Notes: a model not told the origin generated them from the letters alone. A stretch of 64,000 nucleotides of DNA from DASRJG01 sp032124015 (GCA_032124015.1 JAQBEH010000022.1:1-64000), one strand, 5' to 3'; counted from the first letter of the stretch, positions 8,751 through 17,471 are shown. Translations and numbers: made by a program.

Positions 8751-9428
8751 ATGAATTTTGTTGAGATGTTCGTCGCATCAAGTTGGATCGGGAAGGCCGT
8801 CATCATCATCCTGCTGGGCCTGTCGGTCTACTCGATCGCTGTGATGATCGACAAATTCCGCAGCTACAAGGCTGCGAGGGACGAGTCTTTGCAGTTTCTT
8901 CCGGTGTTCGTGAAGAACCTCAAAGACAGCAACTTCCAGGGCGCCCTTGACGCGGCCCGGAAGTACAAGAGATCGCACATCGCGAGGGTCGTCTCGGCCG
9001 GCCTGATCGAGTACGACGCCGACAAGGCTGATTTCGTTGACAGCCACGATCTCGTAGGTGCCGTCGGCCGCGCGCTCGAGCGCTCGGTGTCGCTGACGGC
9101 GGCGGAGATGAAAAAGGGGATTGGAGGCCTCGCGACCATCGGGTCTTCGGCGCCGTTCATCGGACTTTTCGGCACGGTCATCGGCATCGTCAACGCGTTC
9201 CACGGTATCGCGCAGTCGGGTTCGGGCGGCCTCGCGGCGGTGTCGGCGGGAATCTCCGAGGCGCTCATCGCGACCGCGATCGGGATCTTGGTTGCCGTCC
9301 CGGCGGTCATGGCGTTCAACTATTTCACGACGCGGCTAGAACGGTTCCAGATCGAGATGTCCAACTCCTCGGCCGAACTTCTCGACTTCTTCGTGAAAAA
9401 ACACGAGGCGATGCGTGCAAAGCGTTAA
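8751..9428 (+). CDS. exbB: MotA/TolQ/ExbB proton channel family protein
   Basis: 225-residue ExbB-type subunit. The first helix (SWIGKAVIIILLGLSVYSIAV) is near the N-terminus, a cytoplasmic domain follows, then the conserved GGLATIGSSAPFIGLFGTVI segment and the last two helices (SEALIATAIGILVAVPAVMA). ExbB pentamers surround ExbD and form the proton channel that powers TonB. Start ATG at 8751 with AAGGAG upstream. The end overlaps exbD by 14 bases, so the two are translationally coupled. Confidence 0.95.
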   Translation: MNFVEMFVASSWIGKAVIIILLGLSVYSIAVMIDKFRSYKAARDESLQFLPVFVKNLKDSNFQGALDAARKYKRSHIARVVSAGLIEYDADKADFVDSHDLVGAVGRALERSVSLTAAEMKKGIGGLATIGSSAPFIGLFGTVIGIVNAFHGIAQSGSGGLAAVSAGISEALIATAIGILVAVPAVMAFNYFTTRLERFQIEMSNSSAELLDFFVKKHEAMRAKR

Positions 9429-9825
9429 GGTCGCAGAGGTCAATTCAGCGATCAACGTCACGCCTCTGGTGGACGTGATGCTGGTGCTGTTGATCATCTT
9501 CATGGTCGTGACCCCGATGCTTCAGAAGGGTCCGCCAGTGCTCCTTCCCAGGGCCTCCGACCCGCCGAAAAAGCCCGAAGAAAAGACGCAGATCCTCGTC
9601 GTGGTGGCGCAAAACAAAGACCTCTATGTCGACAAAGAGAAGATGCCGAGCGAGGCCGACTTCGCCGCCCGGTTGGCCGAGGAATTTCAGCGCAACAAGA
9701 GCGCTACGGTCGTGCTGAAGGGCGACGCGCGGCTGACCTACGGGGACATCAAGAAGGCGCTGCTGAAGGTGAAGGAAGTCGGGTTCGAACAGGTCGGTCT
9801 CATCACACAGAAACAGGACGGCTAG
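9415..9825 (+). CDS. exbD: ExbD/TolR family protein (first copy)
   Basis: 136-residue ExbD/TolR protein. The single helix carries the key proton-channel aspartate in NVTPLVDVMLVLLIIFMVV (Asp about residue 20), followed by a periplasmic domain ending TYGDIKKALLKVKEVGFEQV. Start GTG at 9415 inside the end of exbB. Together with the next gene it gives this operon two different ExbD subunits, as is common in Acidobacteriota- and Myxococcota-type loci. Confidence 0.94.
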   Translation: MQSVKVAEVNSAINVTPLVDVMLVLLIIFMVVTPMLQKGPPVLLPRASDPPKKPEEKTQILVVVAQNKDLYVDKEKMPSEADFAARLAEEFQRNKSATVVLKGDARLTYGDIKKALLKVKEVGFEQVGLITQKQDG

Positions 9826-9843
9826 GCCGGGGAGGCTTCGACC

Positions 9844-10344
9844 ATGAGTATGCAAGTCGGAACCGGCGGCGGTCTCAACGCCGACATCAACGTCACGCCG
9901 CTCATCGACGTCTTGCTCGTCCTTTTGATTATCTTCATGGTGGTTGTGCCGCTCTCGCAGCGTGGCTACGACATCGAGATTCCGAAGGAATCGCAAGTCC
10001 TTGTGGTGCCTGACCCCGACAAACCGCCCGTGATCCTGGCGATCAACGTGGATTCGTGCCCGATGGAGGCCACCCTCACGTCGCCGGGGCTCCCGCCGGG
10101 GTGCAGGGTCTTCCTGAACAAGGACGAGATCGAAGTTTCTGAGCTTTCCACCAAGATCGGCGAGATCTTCAAGAACAAGAAATCCTCGGACAAGCTTCTC
10201 TTCCTGGCGGCAGAAGAGAAATTGAATTACGAAGGGATCGTGAGGATCCTCGACCTCGCTCGGAAGGGTGACGAGTCCCTGAAGATCGGCATCGTCAGCG
10301 ACGAACGCCTCGCGCGTCCGGTAGCGCCGCTGGCCGACCTCTAG
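9844..10344 (+). CDS. exbD: ExbD/TolR family protein (second copy)
   Basis: 166-residue ExbD-like protein. The helix NVTPLIDVLLVLLIIFMVV again carries the essential Asp. Compared with the first copy the periplasmic domain contains an insert (residues about 75-90, CPMEATLTSPGLPPGCRVF) with two cysteines that could form a disulfide. Start ATG at 9844 after GGGGAGG. Ends five bases before the NSS transporter start. Confidence 0.94.
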   Translation: MSMQVGTGGGLNADINVTPLIDVLLVLLIIFMVVVPLSQRGYDIEIPKESQVLVVPDPDKPPVILAINVDSCPMEATLTSPGLPPGCRVFLNKDEIEVSELSTKIGEIFKNKKSSDKLLFLAAEEKLNYEGIVRILDLARKGDESLKIGIVSDERLARPVAPLADL

Positions 10345-10348
10345 TCCG

Positions 10349-11983
10349 TTGGCGCGGGCTGAAGGCTGGGGCTCACGCACCGGTCTCGTCTTGGCGGTGG
10401 CCGGAAACGCCGTCGGCCTCGGCAATTTCCTCCGCTTTCCCGCGCAGGCCGCGCAGCACGGCGGCGGCGCCTTCCTGCTTCCTTACCTCGTCTCGTTCGT
10501 CCTGATCGGCGTCCCGCTCTTGTGGGTGGAGTGGGCCATCGGCCGCCACGGCGGACGGTTCGGACACCACTCGTCCCCGGGGATGTTCGATCGCCTCGGC
10601 CGGCACCCCGCCTACAAGTACTTCGGCACGCTGGGCATCTTCACCTGCCTGACCGTCGCCGGCTACTATTGCTACATCGAATCGTGGGCGCTCGCGTACG
10701 TCTGGCACTCGATCGTCGGCACGTTTCGGACCGTCCCCCCGGAACAGTTCTTTCCCAGCTACCTCGGCCAGCACGAGACGTCGTTGTTCGCGTTTCCCGG
10801 CGAGGCGGCGTTCTGGTTCCTGCTCACTTTGGTCTTGAACATCTCGATCCTCTCTCGCGGCCTGGCGAAAGGGGTCGAACTCGCGGCGAAGATCGCGATG
10901 CCGCTCCTCGTCGTTTTTGGCGCCGTGCTGGCCGTGCGTGGATTGACCTTGCCCGTCGGATCGGCGGGTGTTGTCGAGAGCCCACTCGTCGGCCTCAATT
11001 TCGTCTGGAATCCGAAGCCCTCGGGGCTTTGGGATCCGGCGACGTGGCTCGCCGCCGCGGGGCAGATCTTCTTCACGCTTTCGGTGGGGATGGGCTCGAT
11101 CCATTGCTACGCGGCCTACCTGAAGGAAAACGACGACATCGCCCTGAATGCGGCCAGCGCCGGCTGGATGAACGAGTTCATCGAAGTGATCCTGGGGGGC
11201 TCGATCCTGATCCCGATCGCCACCGCCTACCTCGGGCTCGAAGCGGTGCAACAGGCGACGGTGGGCGGGAGCGGTTTCGGCCTCGGCTTTCTGACGCTCC
11301 CGAAGCTCTTCCTCAACTGGGGTTGGTTTGCGCCCGTGGCCGGGGCGATGTGGTTCGGGCTGCTTTTCTTCGCCGGTATCACGTCATCGCTCGCGATGGG
11401 ACAGCCGGTCCTGGCGTTTCTCGAGGACGAATTCGACGTCGCCCGCAAAAAGGCGGCACTCGTTTTCGGCGCGGCGATCGCGGGGCTGGGTTTCTTTTGC
11501 ATGTGGCTCTACCCCGGAGGCGCGTTCGACGAGTTCGATTTCTGGACCGGCACGTTTTCCCTGGTCGTTTTCGCGCTGGTCGAGACGTTCGTCTTCGCGT
11601 GGGTGTTCGGCATGGAGAAGGGTTGGGCTGAGATCACCCGTGGGGCCGACATGAGGGTGCCCCGGGTGTTTCGCTACGTAATTCAGTACGTCACGCCCTT
11701 CCTGCTCCTGTTCATCTTTCTCGCGGCGCTCGTCAAACCAGCCGGAGACTGGGGTGCGGCCCTGGCGTCCTTGATGGCGGGCGATGGCTGGCCGTTCGCC
11801 GCCGATAGCGTCATCGGAAAGTTGTTTCATCTCGGTGGTTCGTACGTGTGGTTCGACGCCGCGGGGCGGGGCACGCGGGAGTTGGTCATCGATCTGACGC
11901 GTGTGCTCCTGGCCGCCGTCCTCGCCGGCTGCATGGCGCTGACCTGGCGCGCCTGGCGACGCGAGAAGGGGCGTGCACGATGA
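10349..11983 (+). CDS. Sodium:neurotransmitter symporter (NSS/SNF) family transporter
   Basis: 544-residue LeuT-fold transporter with about 12 helices. The TM1 signature VAGNAVGLGNFLRFPAQA (about residues 18-35) contains the unwound sodium/substrate segment; GGGAFLLPYLVSF follows in TM2; TM6 region is FTLSVGMGSIHCYAAY. Likely substrate: an amino acid. Start TTG at 10349, five bases after exbD, without a clear ribosome site. Its stop overlaps the ATG of the next gene, a small MetS-type partner subunit, which supports an assignment to the subclass of bacterial NSS transporters that need a small subunit. Confidence 0.92.
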   Translation: MARAEGWGSRTGLVLAVAGNAVGLGNFLRFPAQAAQHGGGAFLLPYLVSFVLIGVPLLWVEWAIGRHGGRFGHHSSPGMFDRLGRHPAYKYFGTLGIFTCLTVAGYYCYIESWALAYVWHSIVGTFRTVPPEQFFPSYLGQHETSLFAFPGEAAFWFLLTLVLNISILSRGLAKGVELAAKIAMPLLVVFGAVLAVRGLTLPVGSAGVVESPLVGLNFVWNPKPSGLWDPATWLAAAGQIFFTLSVGMGSIHCYAAYLKENDDIALNAASAGWMNEFIEVILGGSILIPIATAYLGLEAVQQATVGGSGFGLGFLTLPKLFLNWGWFAPVAGAMWFGLLFFAGITSSLAMGQPVLAFLEDEFDVARKKAALVFGAAIAGLGFFCMWLYPGGAFDEFDFWTGTFSLVVFALVETFVFAWVFGMEKGWAEITRGADMRVPRVFRYVIQYVTPFLLLFIFLAALVKPAGDWGAALASLMAGDGWPFAADSVIGKLFHLGGSYVWFDAAGRGTRELVIDLTRVLLAAVLAGCMALTWRAWRREKGRAR

Positions 11984-12081
11984 CGCGCGCCGCGTGGATC
12001 ATGCTGGCTGCGACGTGGGCCGTGATCGCCTACTTCATGATCCGTTTCTTCTGGATGGTCTTGAAGGCGCCAAAGAAATAG
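11980..12081 (+). CDS. MetS-type NSS transporter small subunit
   Basis: 33-residue single-helix membrane peptide (MTRAAWIMLAATWAVIAYFM then RFFWMVLKAPKK). Its ATG overlaps the NSS transporter stop (ATGA), GAGAAGGGG lies upstream, and size, topology and basic tail match the MetS family of small subunits described for the methionine/alanine NSS importer. It probably lies beside the transporter and is needed for activity. The last codons and the TAG stop are inside the left arm of a 42-bp inverted repeat. Confidence 0.78.
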   Translation: MTRAAWIMLAATWAVIAYFMIRFFWMVLKAPKK

Positions 12082-12160
12082 GGGGCAGAATAAGGGGACA
12101 GCAACCGTTTTCCCTGGTGGAAAACGGTTGCTGTCCCCTTATTCTGCCCCCTATTTCTTT
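12072..12160. repeat. Perfect 42-bp inverted repeat joining two convergent genes
   Basis: Arms 12072-12113 and 12119-12160 are exact reverse complements, with a 5-base loop CTGGT. The arms begin AAAGAAATAGGGGGCAG and hold AAGGGGACAGCAACCG, a variant of the GGGGACA element seen elsewhere in the window. The TAG stops of the MetS-like gene (12079-12081) and the DedA gene (12151-12153) lie in the two arms, so both genes end inside it. Transcribed from either side it would fold into a long hairpin followed by a U-rich stretch, so it may also act as a bidirectional terminator. Confidence 0.95.
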
Positions 12161-12777
12161 TTGTGCCGCAGGTACTCGATGGCGAGCGGGAGCATCGAGA
12201 TGGCGATGATCACCAGGATCACGAGAGAGAAGTTGTTCTTCACGACCGTGATGTTTCCGAATGCGTACCCCGCGGCCAGGCACGTCCCGACCCAGGTCAC
12301 GCCCCCCACGACGTTGTAGGCAAGAAATCGCGGATACGACATGGTGCCGATCCCGGCGACGAACGGAGCGAACGTCCGGATGATCGGCACGAAGCGTGCG
12401 AGGAAGATCGTCTTCCCGCCGTGCCGTTCGTAAAAGGCGTGCGTGCGCATCAGGTGCTCGTGCTTCAAGAAGCGAATCTTTCCGGTGAACGCCGCGGGCC
12501 CTATCGCCTTGCCGATCGAGTAGTTCACGGTGTCGCCGAGGATAGCCGCGGTGGCGAGAAGCACGAAAAGGGCGATCGGGTCCAGCGCTCCGGTCGCGGC
12601 CAACGCCCCGCACGCGAACAAGAGCGAATCCCCGGGAAGAAAGGGGGTCACGACGAACCCTGTCTCGAGGAAGACGATTGCAAAGAGGAAGCCGTAGGTC
12701 GAAGAACCGTGAGCCTGCACGAAATCTCCGAGGTGACGGTCGAGGTGCAGGAAGACGTCGATGATCCAATGCAGCAC
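12151..12777 (-). CDS. DedA/SNARE-associated family membrane protein
   Basis: 208-residue DedA family protein with about five helices and re-entrant loops. Key motifs: FLETGFVVTPFLPGDSLLF (re-entrant loop with conserved acidic and PGD) and the ARFVPIIRTFAPFVAGIG segment with its essential Arg. DedA proteins are now tied to undecaprenyl-phosphate or phospholipid recycling; which applies here is unknown. Start GTG at 12777 with GAGGGGG upstream. The final KKK-stop is encoded in the arm of the 42-bp inverted repeat. Confidence 0.9.
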   Translation of the reverse strand: MLHWIIDVFLHLDRHLGDFVQAHGSSTYGFLFAIVFLETGFVVTPFLPGDSLLFACGALAATGALDPIALFVLLATAAILGDTVNYSIGKAIGPAAFTGKIRFLKHEHLMRTHAFYERHGGKTIFLARFVPIIRTFAPFVAGIGTMSYPRFLAYNVVGGVTWVGTCLAAGYAFGNITVVKNNFSLVILVIIAISMLPLAIEYLRHKKK

Positions 12778-12869
12778 GGCGGACCCCCTCGAGGGCGAAC
12801 GAAACCGGGAGTCTAGCAGGGCGCAATTGACAGCCCACCGGGGGGGTTGCTAGAACGTCTCGCGGCCGG

Positions 12870-12889
12870 GTCCGCCCTTGGGGGCGGAC
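12870..12889. other. GC hairpin in the leader of the KimA-like gene
   Basis: An 8-bp perfect stem (12870-12877 and 12882-12889) with a TTGG tetraloop, about 15 bases before the GTG start. There is no T-run after it on the plus strand. It could limit translation initiation or be the end of an upstream transcript; the region is too short for a c-di-AMP riboswitch, which controls kimA in Firmicutes. Confidence 0.45.
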
Positions 12890-12903
12890 GGGGGTAGTTA
12901 AGC

Positions 12904-14748
12904 GTGTCTCCTGGATTCGCCGTCGGTGCCCTCAAGCACCTGCTCGTGGGCAGACCGATTCCCTCGCACCAGGCTCACCAAGAGCGCTACACGAAGTCCA
13001 CCGGGCTTGCGATTCTCTCGTCCGACGCCCTGTCGTCCGTTGCGTATGCGACCGAGGAAATCCTCCGCACGCTTCTGATCGCCGGCACCGCTTCGCTATG
13101 GCTGGTCACGCCGATCGGCTGCGTCATCGCCGGGCTGATGCTCGTGATCGCCTTTTCCTACCGCCAGACGATCTACGCCTATCCGGGGGGCGGCGGGGCC
13201 TATCGGGTCGCGCGCGAGAACATTGGAACCGTCGCCGGGCTCGTCGCGGCCGCGGCGCTGCTCCTCGACTATGTGTTGACCGTCGCCGTCAGCATCGCGG
13301 CCGGGGTCGCCGCCGTCACGTCGGCTTTCCCCGCGTGGCACGTCAACACCGTGGAACTCGCCCTCGGGTTCCTCGCGCTCATCATGATCGGCAACCTGCG
13401 CGGCATCCGCGAATCGGGGCGCATTTTCTCGGTCCCGACGTTTTTCTTCCTCGGCAGCATGGGAACGCTTCTGCTCGTCGGGGTCTACAAGGTGCTGACC
13501 GGCGACGTCGCTCCGATCGTGCCCGCTTCGGCCGCTTTCGTCCCGGCGGAGACGGCATCCCTCTCGATCTTCCTGGTGCTTCGTGCGTTCGCGAATGGTT
13601 GCACCGCACTCACGGGAATCGAGGCGATCTCGGACGGGGTCCCGGCGTTCAAGCCTCCAGAGGCCAGAAACGCCGCGATCACGCTCCTGGTCATGGCCGG
13701 CTGCGCGGTCGTGCTCTTCATGGGCGTCACGCTCCTCGCGGGTACGTTCCACATCGTCCCGCGCCACGAAGAGACCGTCATCTCCCAGCTCAATAGGGCG
13801 ATTCTGGGAGGTCGCGGCCCGTTTTACTACATGGTCCAGGCCGCGACGACCATGATCCTCGTGCTCGCGGCGAACACCGCGTTTTCGGATTTCCCCCGTC
13901 TGGCCTCGATCATCGCCCGCGACAAGTTCCTGCCCCGCCAGCTCGCCAATCAGGGCGACCGCCTCGCGTTTTCGAACGGCATCGTCATGCTGAGCTGTCT
14001 TTCGGGAGTCCTTCTGTTCAGCTTCGGCGGCGACACGCACGCGCTGATCCCGCTCTACATGCTGGGCGTTTTCGTGTCGTTTACGTTGTCGCAGGCCGGT
14101 ATGGTTATCAAGTGGCGCCGCGAGCGGAAGCCCGGCTGGCGCTTCGGGGTGTTCATCAGTGGGCTCGGCGCGACGCTCACACTGATCGTCCTGTTCGTCG
14201 TTGCGATCACGAAGTTCCGCGAGGGGGCGTGGATCATCATCGTCCTCATCCCGATACTCGTCGCCCACTTCCTCGCGATTCGCCGTCATTACGACAAGGT
14301 GGCGCAGCAGCTGTCGTTGAAGGGCGTTGCCGTTGCCGACAAGAAGCACAATACGGTCATCGTTCCGATCGGCGGCGTCCACCGCGCAGTGGTCCAGGCT
14401 CTGGAGTACGCGCGCACGCTGTCGGACGACGTTCGTGCGATCTACGTCGACGTCGATGCCCACGCCACCCAGGAAATCCGCGAAGACTGGTCTCGCTGGG
14501 GGAAGGGGATCCGGCTCGAGATCCTGGCTTCGCCGTTCCGGTCGGTCATGGAGCCGCTCCTTGAGTACATCGAGCTCACGAACGACGAGCGCCCTGACGA
14601 CTTCATAACGGTGCTGCTCCCGGAGTTCGTGCCCGCTCGCTGGTGGCACCATCTGTTGCACAATCAACGCGCCCTTCTGATCAAGGGGGCGCTGCTGTTC
14701 CGGCCCAACATCGTTGTCACGAGCGTCCCGTACCACCTGCACGACTGA
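12904..14748 (+). CDS. KimA-like APC family permease (probable potassium importer)
   Basis: 614-residue APC-superfamily transporter with about 12 helices (residues 40-460) and a soluble C-terminal domain of about 150 residues. Signatures: ILSSDALSSVAYATEEIL in TM1, YPGGGGAYRVARENIGT in TM3 and NTAFSDFPRLASIIARDKF in the core, as in KimA/YdaO proton-coupled potassium importers. The C-terminal part (NTVIVPIGGVHRAVVQALEY) has a universal-stress-like fold that in KimA binds c-di-AMP. Potassium as substrate is inferred from this match; amino acid transport is the alternative. Start GTG at 12904. A REP pair follows the stop. Confidence 0.85.
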   Translation: MSPGFAVGALKHLLVGRPIPSHQAHQERYTKSTGLAILSSDALSSVAYATEEILRTLLIAGTASLWLVTPIGCVIAGLMLVIAFSYRQTIYAYPGGGGAYRVARENIGTVAGLVAAAALLLDYVLTVAVSIAAGVAAVTSAFPAWHVNTVELALGFLALIMIGNLRGIRESGRIFSVPTFFFLGSMGTLLLVGVYKVLTGDVAPIVPASAAFVPAETASLSIFLVLRAFANGCTALTGIEAISDGVPAFKPPEARNAAITLLVMAGCAVVLFMGVTLLAGTFHIVPRHEETVISQLNRAILGGRGPFYYMVQAATTMILVLAANTAFSDFPRLASIIARDKFLPRQLANQGDRLAFSNGIVMLSCLSGVLLFSFGGDTHALIPLYMLGVFVSFTLSQAGMVIKWRRERKPGWRFGVFISGLGATLTLIVLFVVAITKFREGAWIIIVLIPILVAHFLAIRRHYDKVAQQLSLKGVAVADKKHNTVIVPIGGVHRAVVQALEYARTLSDDVRAIYVDVDAHATQEIREDWSRWGKGIRLEILASPFRSVMEPLLEYIELTNDERPDDFITVLLPEFVPARWWHHLLHNQRALLIKGALLFRPNIVVTSVPYHLHD

Positions 14749-14757
14749 TAGGCGACG

Positions 14758-14840
14758 GGGAAGAGGGGACACTCCCCTTTTTCTCACAAAGCTCCCCGGA
14801 CACAGCTTCGATGAGAAAAAGGGGAGTGTCCCCTTTTCCC
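14758..14840. repeat. REP-type inverted pair (GGGGACACTCCCC core)
   Basis: Two copies of the core in opposite orientation: arms 14758-14786 and 14812-14840 (29 bases, one mismatch), 25-base spacer. Each arm itself contains GGGGACACTCCCC, a 5-bp hairpin with a CAC loop, followed by TTTTTC. This is the bimorphic layout typical of REP elements mobilised by REP-associated tyrosine transposases. It fills most of the space between the KimA-like gene and the GT39-like gene. Confidence 0.88.
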
Positions 14841-14858
14841 ACCGAGTATTCTCCGTAC

Positions 14859-16766
14859 GTGATTCCGCTGTCCCGCATTCCGCATCGCATCGCCGTGCCG
14901 GCGCTCCTGGCGCTGTTCGTCACTTGCGGATTCGTCTCGCTGTCGAGGGATTCCATAACGTTCGACGAGACGGCTCACCTGGGCGCAGGCGTTTCGTATT
15001 TCGAAACTGGCGATTTCCGCCTCAACCCCGAGCACCCGCCGCTCGCCAAGTTAATCGCGGCCGCGCCCCTCGCGGTGTTGCACCGGGGTGGAGGGAATTA
15101 CGACTCGCCCCTGTGGACCGGATCCCGTGCCAGCGCTGGCGAACCGCGTCGTTCGCACGCAAGCGAGTGGGGATTCGGTTTCGAACTCCTGAACGGTCAC
15201 CGCGCGGATGCATCGCGTCGTGATCCCGCGGCGCGACTGTCGCCGGCTCGTTGCATGATCCTGATCCTGGGGGTTCTGCTCGCGATGGTCGTGTACGCCT
15301 GGGCCCGCGAGCTCTACGGGCCGCCCGCCGGACTTCTCGCCCTCGCACTCGCGATCACCTGCCCGGCGCTCTTAGCCCACGCGCGCCTCGTGACGACCGA
15401 CCTTCCGGCCGCCCTCGGTTTCACGGCAACGACCTGGCTTGCGTGGAGATGGCTTTCGGCGCCGTCGTGGCGGCGCGCGGCGCTCACCGGCATGGGCCTG
15501 GGCGGGGCCGTCTTGTTCAAGTTCTCGTGCGCGCTCCTCGCCCCGCTCGTCGTGGTGCTCGCCGCGATCGCCGTTGCGACCGGACGGTTGGACTTGAAGC
15601 GCGCGGGCGCGGGGCTCGCACTGATCGCAGCCATTGGCTACGGGTCGATCTGGGCCGGGTACGGGTTTCGTTTCGAGGCCTCGCGGGATCCGGGTTACGT
15701 TCTCGAGTGGGAGGGTCTCGCCGAAGACGCACCGCTCGCTCCCACGATCGTCTTCGCGCGCGAGCACCGTCTCCTCCCCGAGGCCTACCTCTTCGGCCTC
15801 GCCTACGCGAAAACCGAGTCCGTTGGACGCATCGCGTTTCTCGATGGAGAGCAGTCGCTCGCCGGCTGGTACCGCTATTTCCCCGAGGCGTTCTTTTTGA
15901 AAACACCCTTGGCGTTCACCGCGCTCGCGCTGTGGGTCCTCGCGGCCAGTGCGCTCCGCACTCGCGGTAGGAGCTTCGACGGATGGTGCGTCGCGCTGAC
16001 ACCGCTCGTGTTCGCCGCGGTCGCGATCCTGAACCGCTTCAACATCGGCCACCGCCACGTGGCATCCGTCTACCCGTTCCTGTGCGTGGCGATCGCACCC
16101 GCGGCGGCGTGGCTTTCGGAGCGCGGTGCGCGGGCCGTCGCCGTCGCCGTCCTCGTCGGATCGTGCTTCGTCTCGTTCGCCCTCGCGACGCCCCGTTACC
16201 TCTCGTACTTCAACGTCTTCGCGGGCGGGCCGCGCGGCGGCGCCCAACACTTGGTGGACTCCAACATCGACTGGGGGCAGGATCTCATCCGCCTGAAGAG
16301 TTGGATGTCGGCCCGGAGCATCGAGGAAGTCGATCTCGCCTACTTCGGCACCGCCGATCCGCGCGCGTACGACATCAAGTTCCGGAAGGTCTTGCTGCTC
16401 TTTGATTTCTACCCGGAACTACCGGTCGTGCGGCCGGAGGCCGGTCACTACCTCGCCGCGAGCGTCACGCTGCTCGCGGGGGTCGACCCGAATGCTGATC
16501 GCTTGTTTGCGAAGGAACTCCTCAAGCGCGGGGTCGTTCCGCGAGACCAGATCGCGGCATACCAAAGCGACAGCGAGTTGCGCCGCGCCCGGGGGCTTCC
16601 TCTCGTGCACATCGCGGACTGGATGGTCCAGCGCGGACTGATCACCGCCGACGAGCGGCGCATGGCGGACGATGTGATCCCCGCGACGTGGCTCAGAAAC
16701 GCGCGCGAGACGCTTACGCCTGTCGGCTGGGCCGGCGATTCGATCGCGATCTACCGGATGCCCTGA
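14859..16766 (+). CDS. GT39-like membrane glycosyltransferase (dolichyl-phosphate mannosyltransferase superfamily)
   Basis: 635-residue integral membrane protein with about 10-12 helices. The first external loop has the acidic motif SITFDETAHLGAGVSYF (DE near residue 32) typical of GT-C enzymes that use polyprenyl-phosphate sugars, and EHPPLAKLIAAAPL follows, as in family 39 relatives. The C-terminal soluble part includes DSNIDWGQDLIRLKSWM, a signature in this group. Acceptor and sugar unknown. Start uncertain: GTG 14859 gives a normal hydrophobic N-terminus; an in-frame ATG at 14811 would add 16 residues encoded by the REP element (MRKRGVSPF). The 3' end overlaps trpF by 16 bases, tail to tail. 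Confidence 0.82.
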   Translation: MIPLSRIPHRIAVPALLALFVTCGFVSLSRDSITFDETAHLGAGVSYFETGDFRLNPEHPPLAKLIAAAPLAVLHRGGGNYDSPLWTGSRASAGEPRRSHASEWGFGFELLNGHRADASRRDPAARLSPARCMILILGVLLAMVVYAWARELYGPPAGLLALALAITCPALLAHARLVTTDLPAALGFTATTWLAWRWLSAPSWRRAALTGMGLGGAVLFKFSCALLAPLVVVLAAIAVATGRLDLKRAGAGLALIAAIGYGSIWAGYGFRFEASRDPGYVLEWEGLAEDAPLAPTIVFAREHRLLPEAYLFGLAYAKTESVGRIAFLDGEQSLAGWYRYFPEAFFLKTPLAFTALALWVLAASALRTRGRSFDGWCVALTPLVFAAVAILNRFNIGHRHVASVYPFLCVAIAPAAAWLSERGARAVAVAVLVGSCFVSFALATPRYLSYFNVFAGGPRGGAQHLVDSNIDWGQDLIRLKSWMSARSIEEVDLAYFGTADPRAYDIKFRKVLLLFDFYPELPVVRPEAGHYLAASVTLLAGVDPNADRLFAKELLKRGVVPRDQIAAYQSDSELRRARGLPLVHIADWMVQRGLITADERRMADDVIPATWLRNARETLTPVGWAGDSIAIYRMP

Positions 16767-17401
16767 TCCTGCGCGGCCGCGACAAAGGCCCGGATCTTCG
16801 CGTAGTCCTTGAAGCCGTCGGCGCCCCTCGTCCCGGAGTTGACGTCGACCGCGGAGGGGCGCACCTGGGCGATGGCTTCCGCGACGTTGTCGGGCGTGAG
16901 GCCACCCGCCAGGATCACCGGCTTTGGGGACGCCGCGGCGATGCGAGCGCTGATCGACCAGTCGTGCGTCGTCCCCGTGCCGCCGATGCGCCCGCGAGTT
17001 TTTGTATCGAGCAAGACGGCATCCGCGACGCGGGCGGCCGCCAGCGCCGCCGCGATCGTGTCCTCGCCCGTGACGTGGACGCTCTTGACGATGGCCGCGT
17101 AGGGGAGCGCCTCTCGTAGCGCGGAGATCGCAACCAGGGGGAAGTCTCCGTGGAGCTGCGCCACCGTCGCCCCGGACTCGCGCATCAGCGCTGTTACCTC
17201 GGCAAGGCCGGTGCGATGCGTCACCAGGACGCGGCTGACGAAGGGTGGGACGGCTTCGAAAATGCGTCGCGCGGCCGCGGGATCGATCCTGTCGGGGGTG
17301 GCGTAGTCGAGCCCGACCAGGCACCCCACGGCGTCCGCCCCGGCCAGGACCGCGGCCAGAGCGTCTTCCACCCGTCTCAACCCGCAGATCTTCACGCGCA
17401 T
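16751..17401 (-). CDS. trpF: Phosphoribosylanthranilate isomerase TrpF
   Basis: 216-residue TIM-barrel enzyme of tryptophan synthesis that converts phosphoribosylanthranilate to CdRP. Catalytic Cys is at residue 6 (MRVKICGLR) and the catalytic Asp is in SAVDVNSGTR near the end; phosphate loops VILAGGLTPDN and DVNSG are present. The ATG at 17401 starts at the conserved RVKICG. No other trp gene is adjacent, so it stands alone. A REP element begins ten bases upstream and may replace or overlay its promoter. Confidence 0.95.
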   Translation of the reverse strand: MRVKICGLRRVEDALAAVLAGADAVGCLVGLDYATPDRIDPAAARRIFEAVPPFVSRVLVTHRTGLAEVTALMRESGATVAQLHGDFPLVAISALREALPYAAIVKSVHVTGEDTIAAALAAARVADAVLLDTKTRGRIGGTGTTHDWSISARIAAASPKPVILAGGLTPDNVAEAIAQVRPSAVDVNSGTRGADGFKDYAKIRAFVAAAQDQGIR

Positions 17402-17410
17402 AGGCCCCAA

Positions 17411-17464
17411 GGATAGGGGACCTGGGGGATAGGGGACACTCCCCTTTTCGGATGTCCTCTATCC
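17411..17464. repeat. REP-type element between trpF and the CPXCG gene
   Basis: Contains ATAGGGGACACTCCCCTTTT (17429-17448) with the GGGGACACTCCCC hairpin, nested in an outer imperfect stem: 17411-17421 pairs with 17454-17464 with one mismatch. The right arm supplies CTATCC, which also forms the -10 box of the CPXCG gene. It lies between two divergent genes. Confidence 0.82.
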
Positions 17465-17471
17465 TTGCGCC
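17460..17471 (+). promoter_or_regulatory. -10 box of a leaderless promoter for the CPXCG gene
   Basis: TATCCT at 17460-17465 then exactly six bases to the ATG at 17472, with no Shine-Dalgarno. Same spacing as four other genes in this window. Transcription would start at or next to the start codon. Confidence 0.45.

Noticed and set aside
12778..12903. c-di-AMP (ydaO) riboswitch before the KimA-like gene
   Set aside because: The 126-base gap has only one simple hairpin and none of the riboswitch core; the gap is too short.
13096..14787. Minus-strand ORF of 563 codons opposite the KimA-like gene
   Set aside because: Low-complexity Arg/Asp/Glu text from the reverse strand of a membrane-protein gene.
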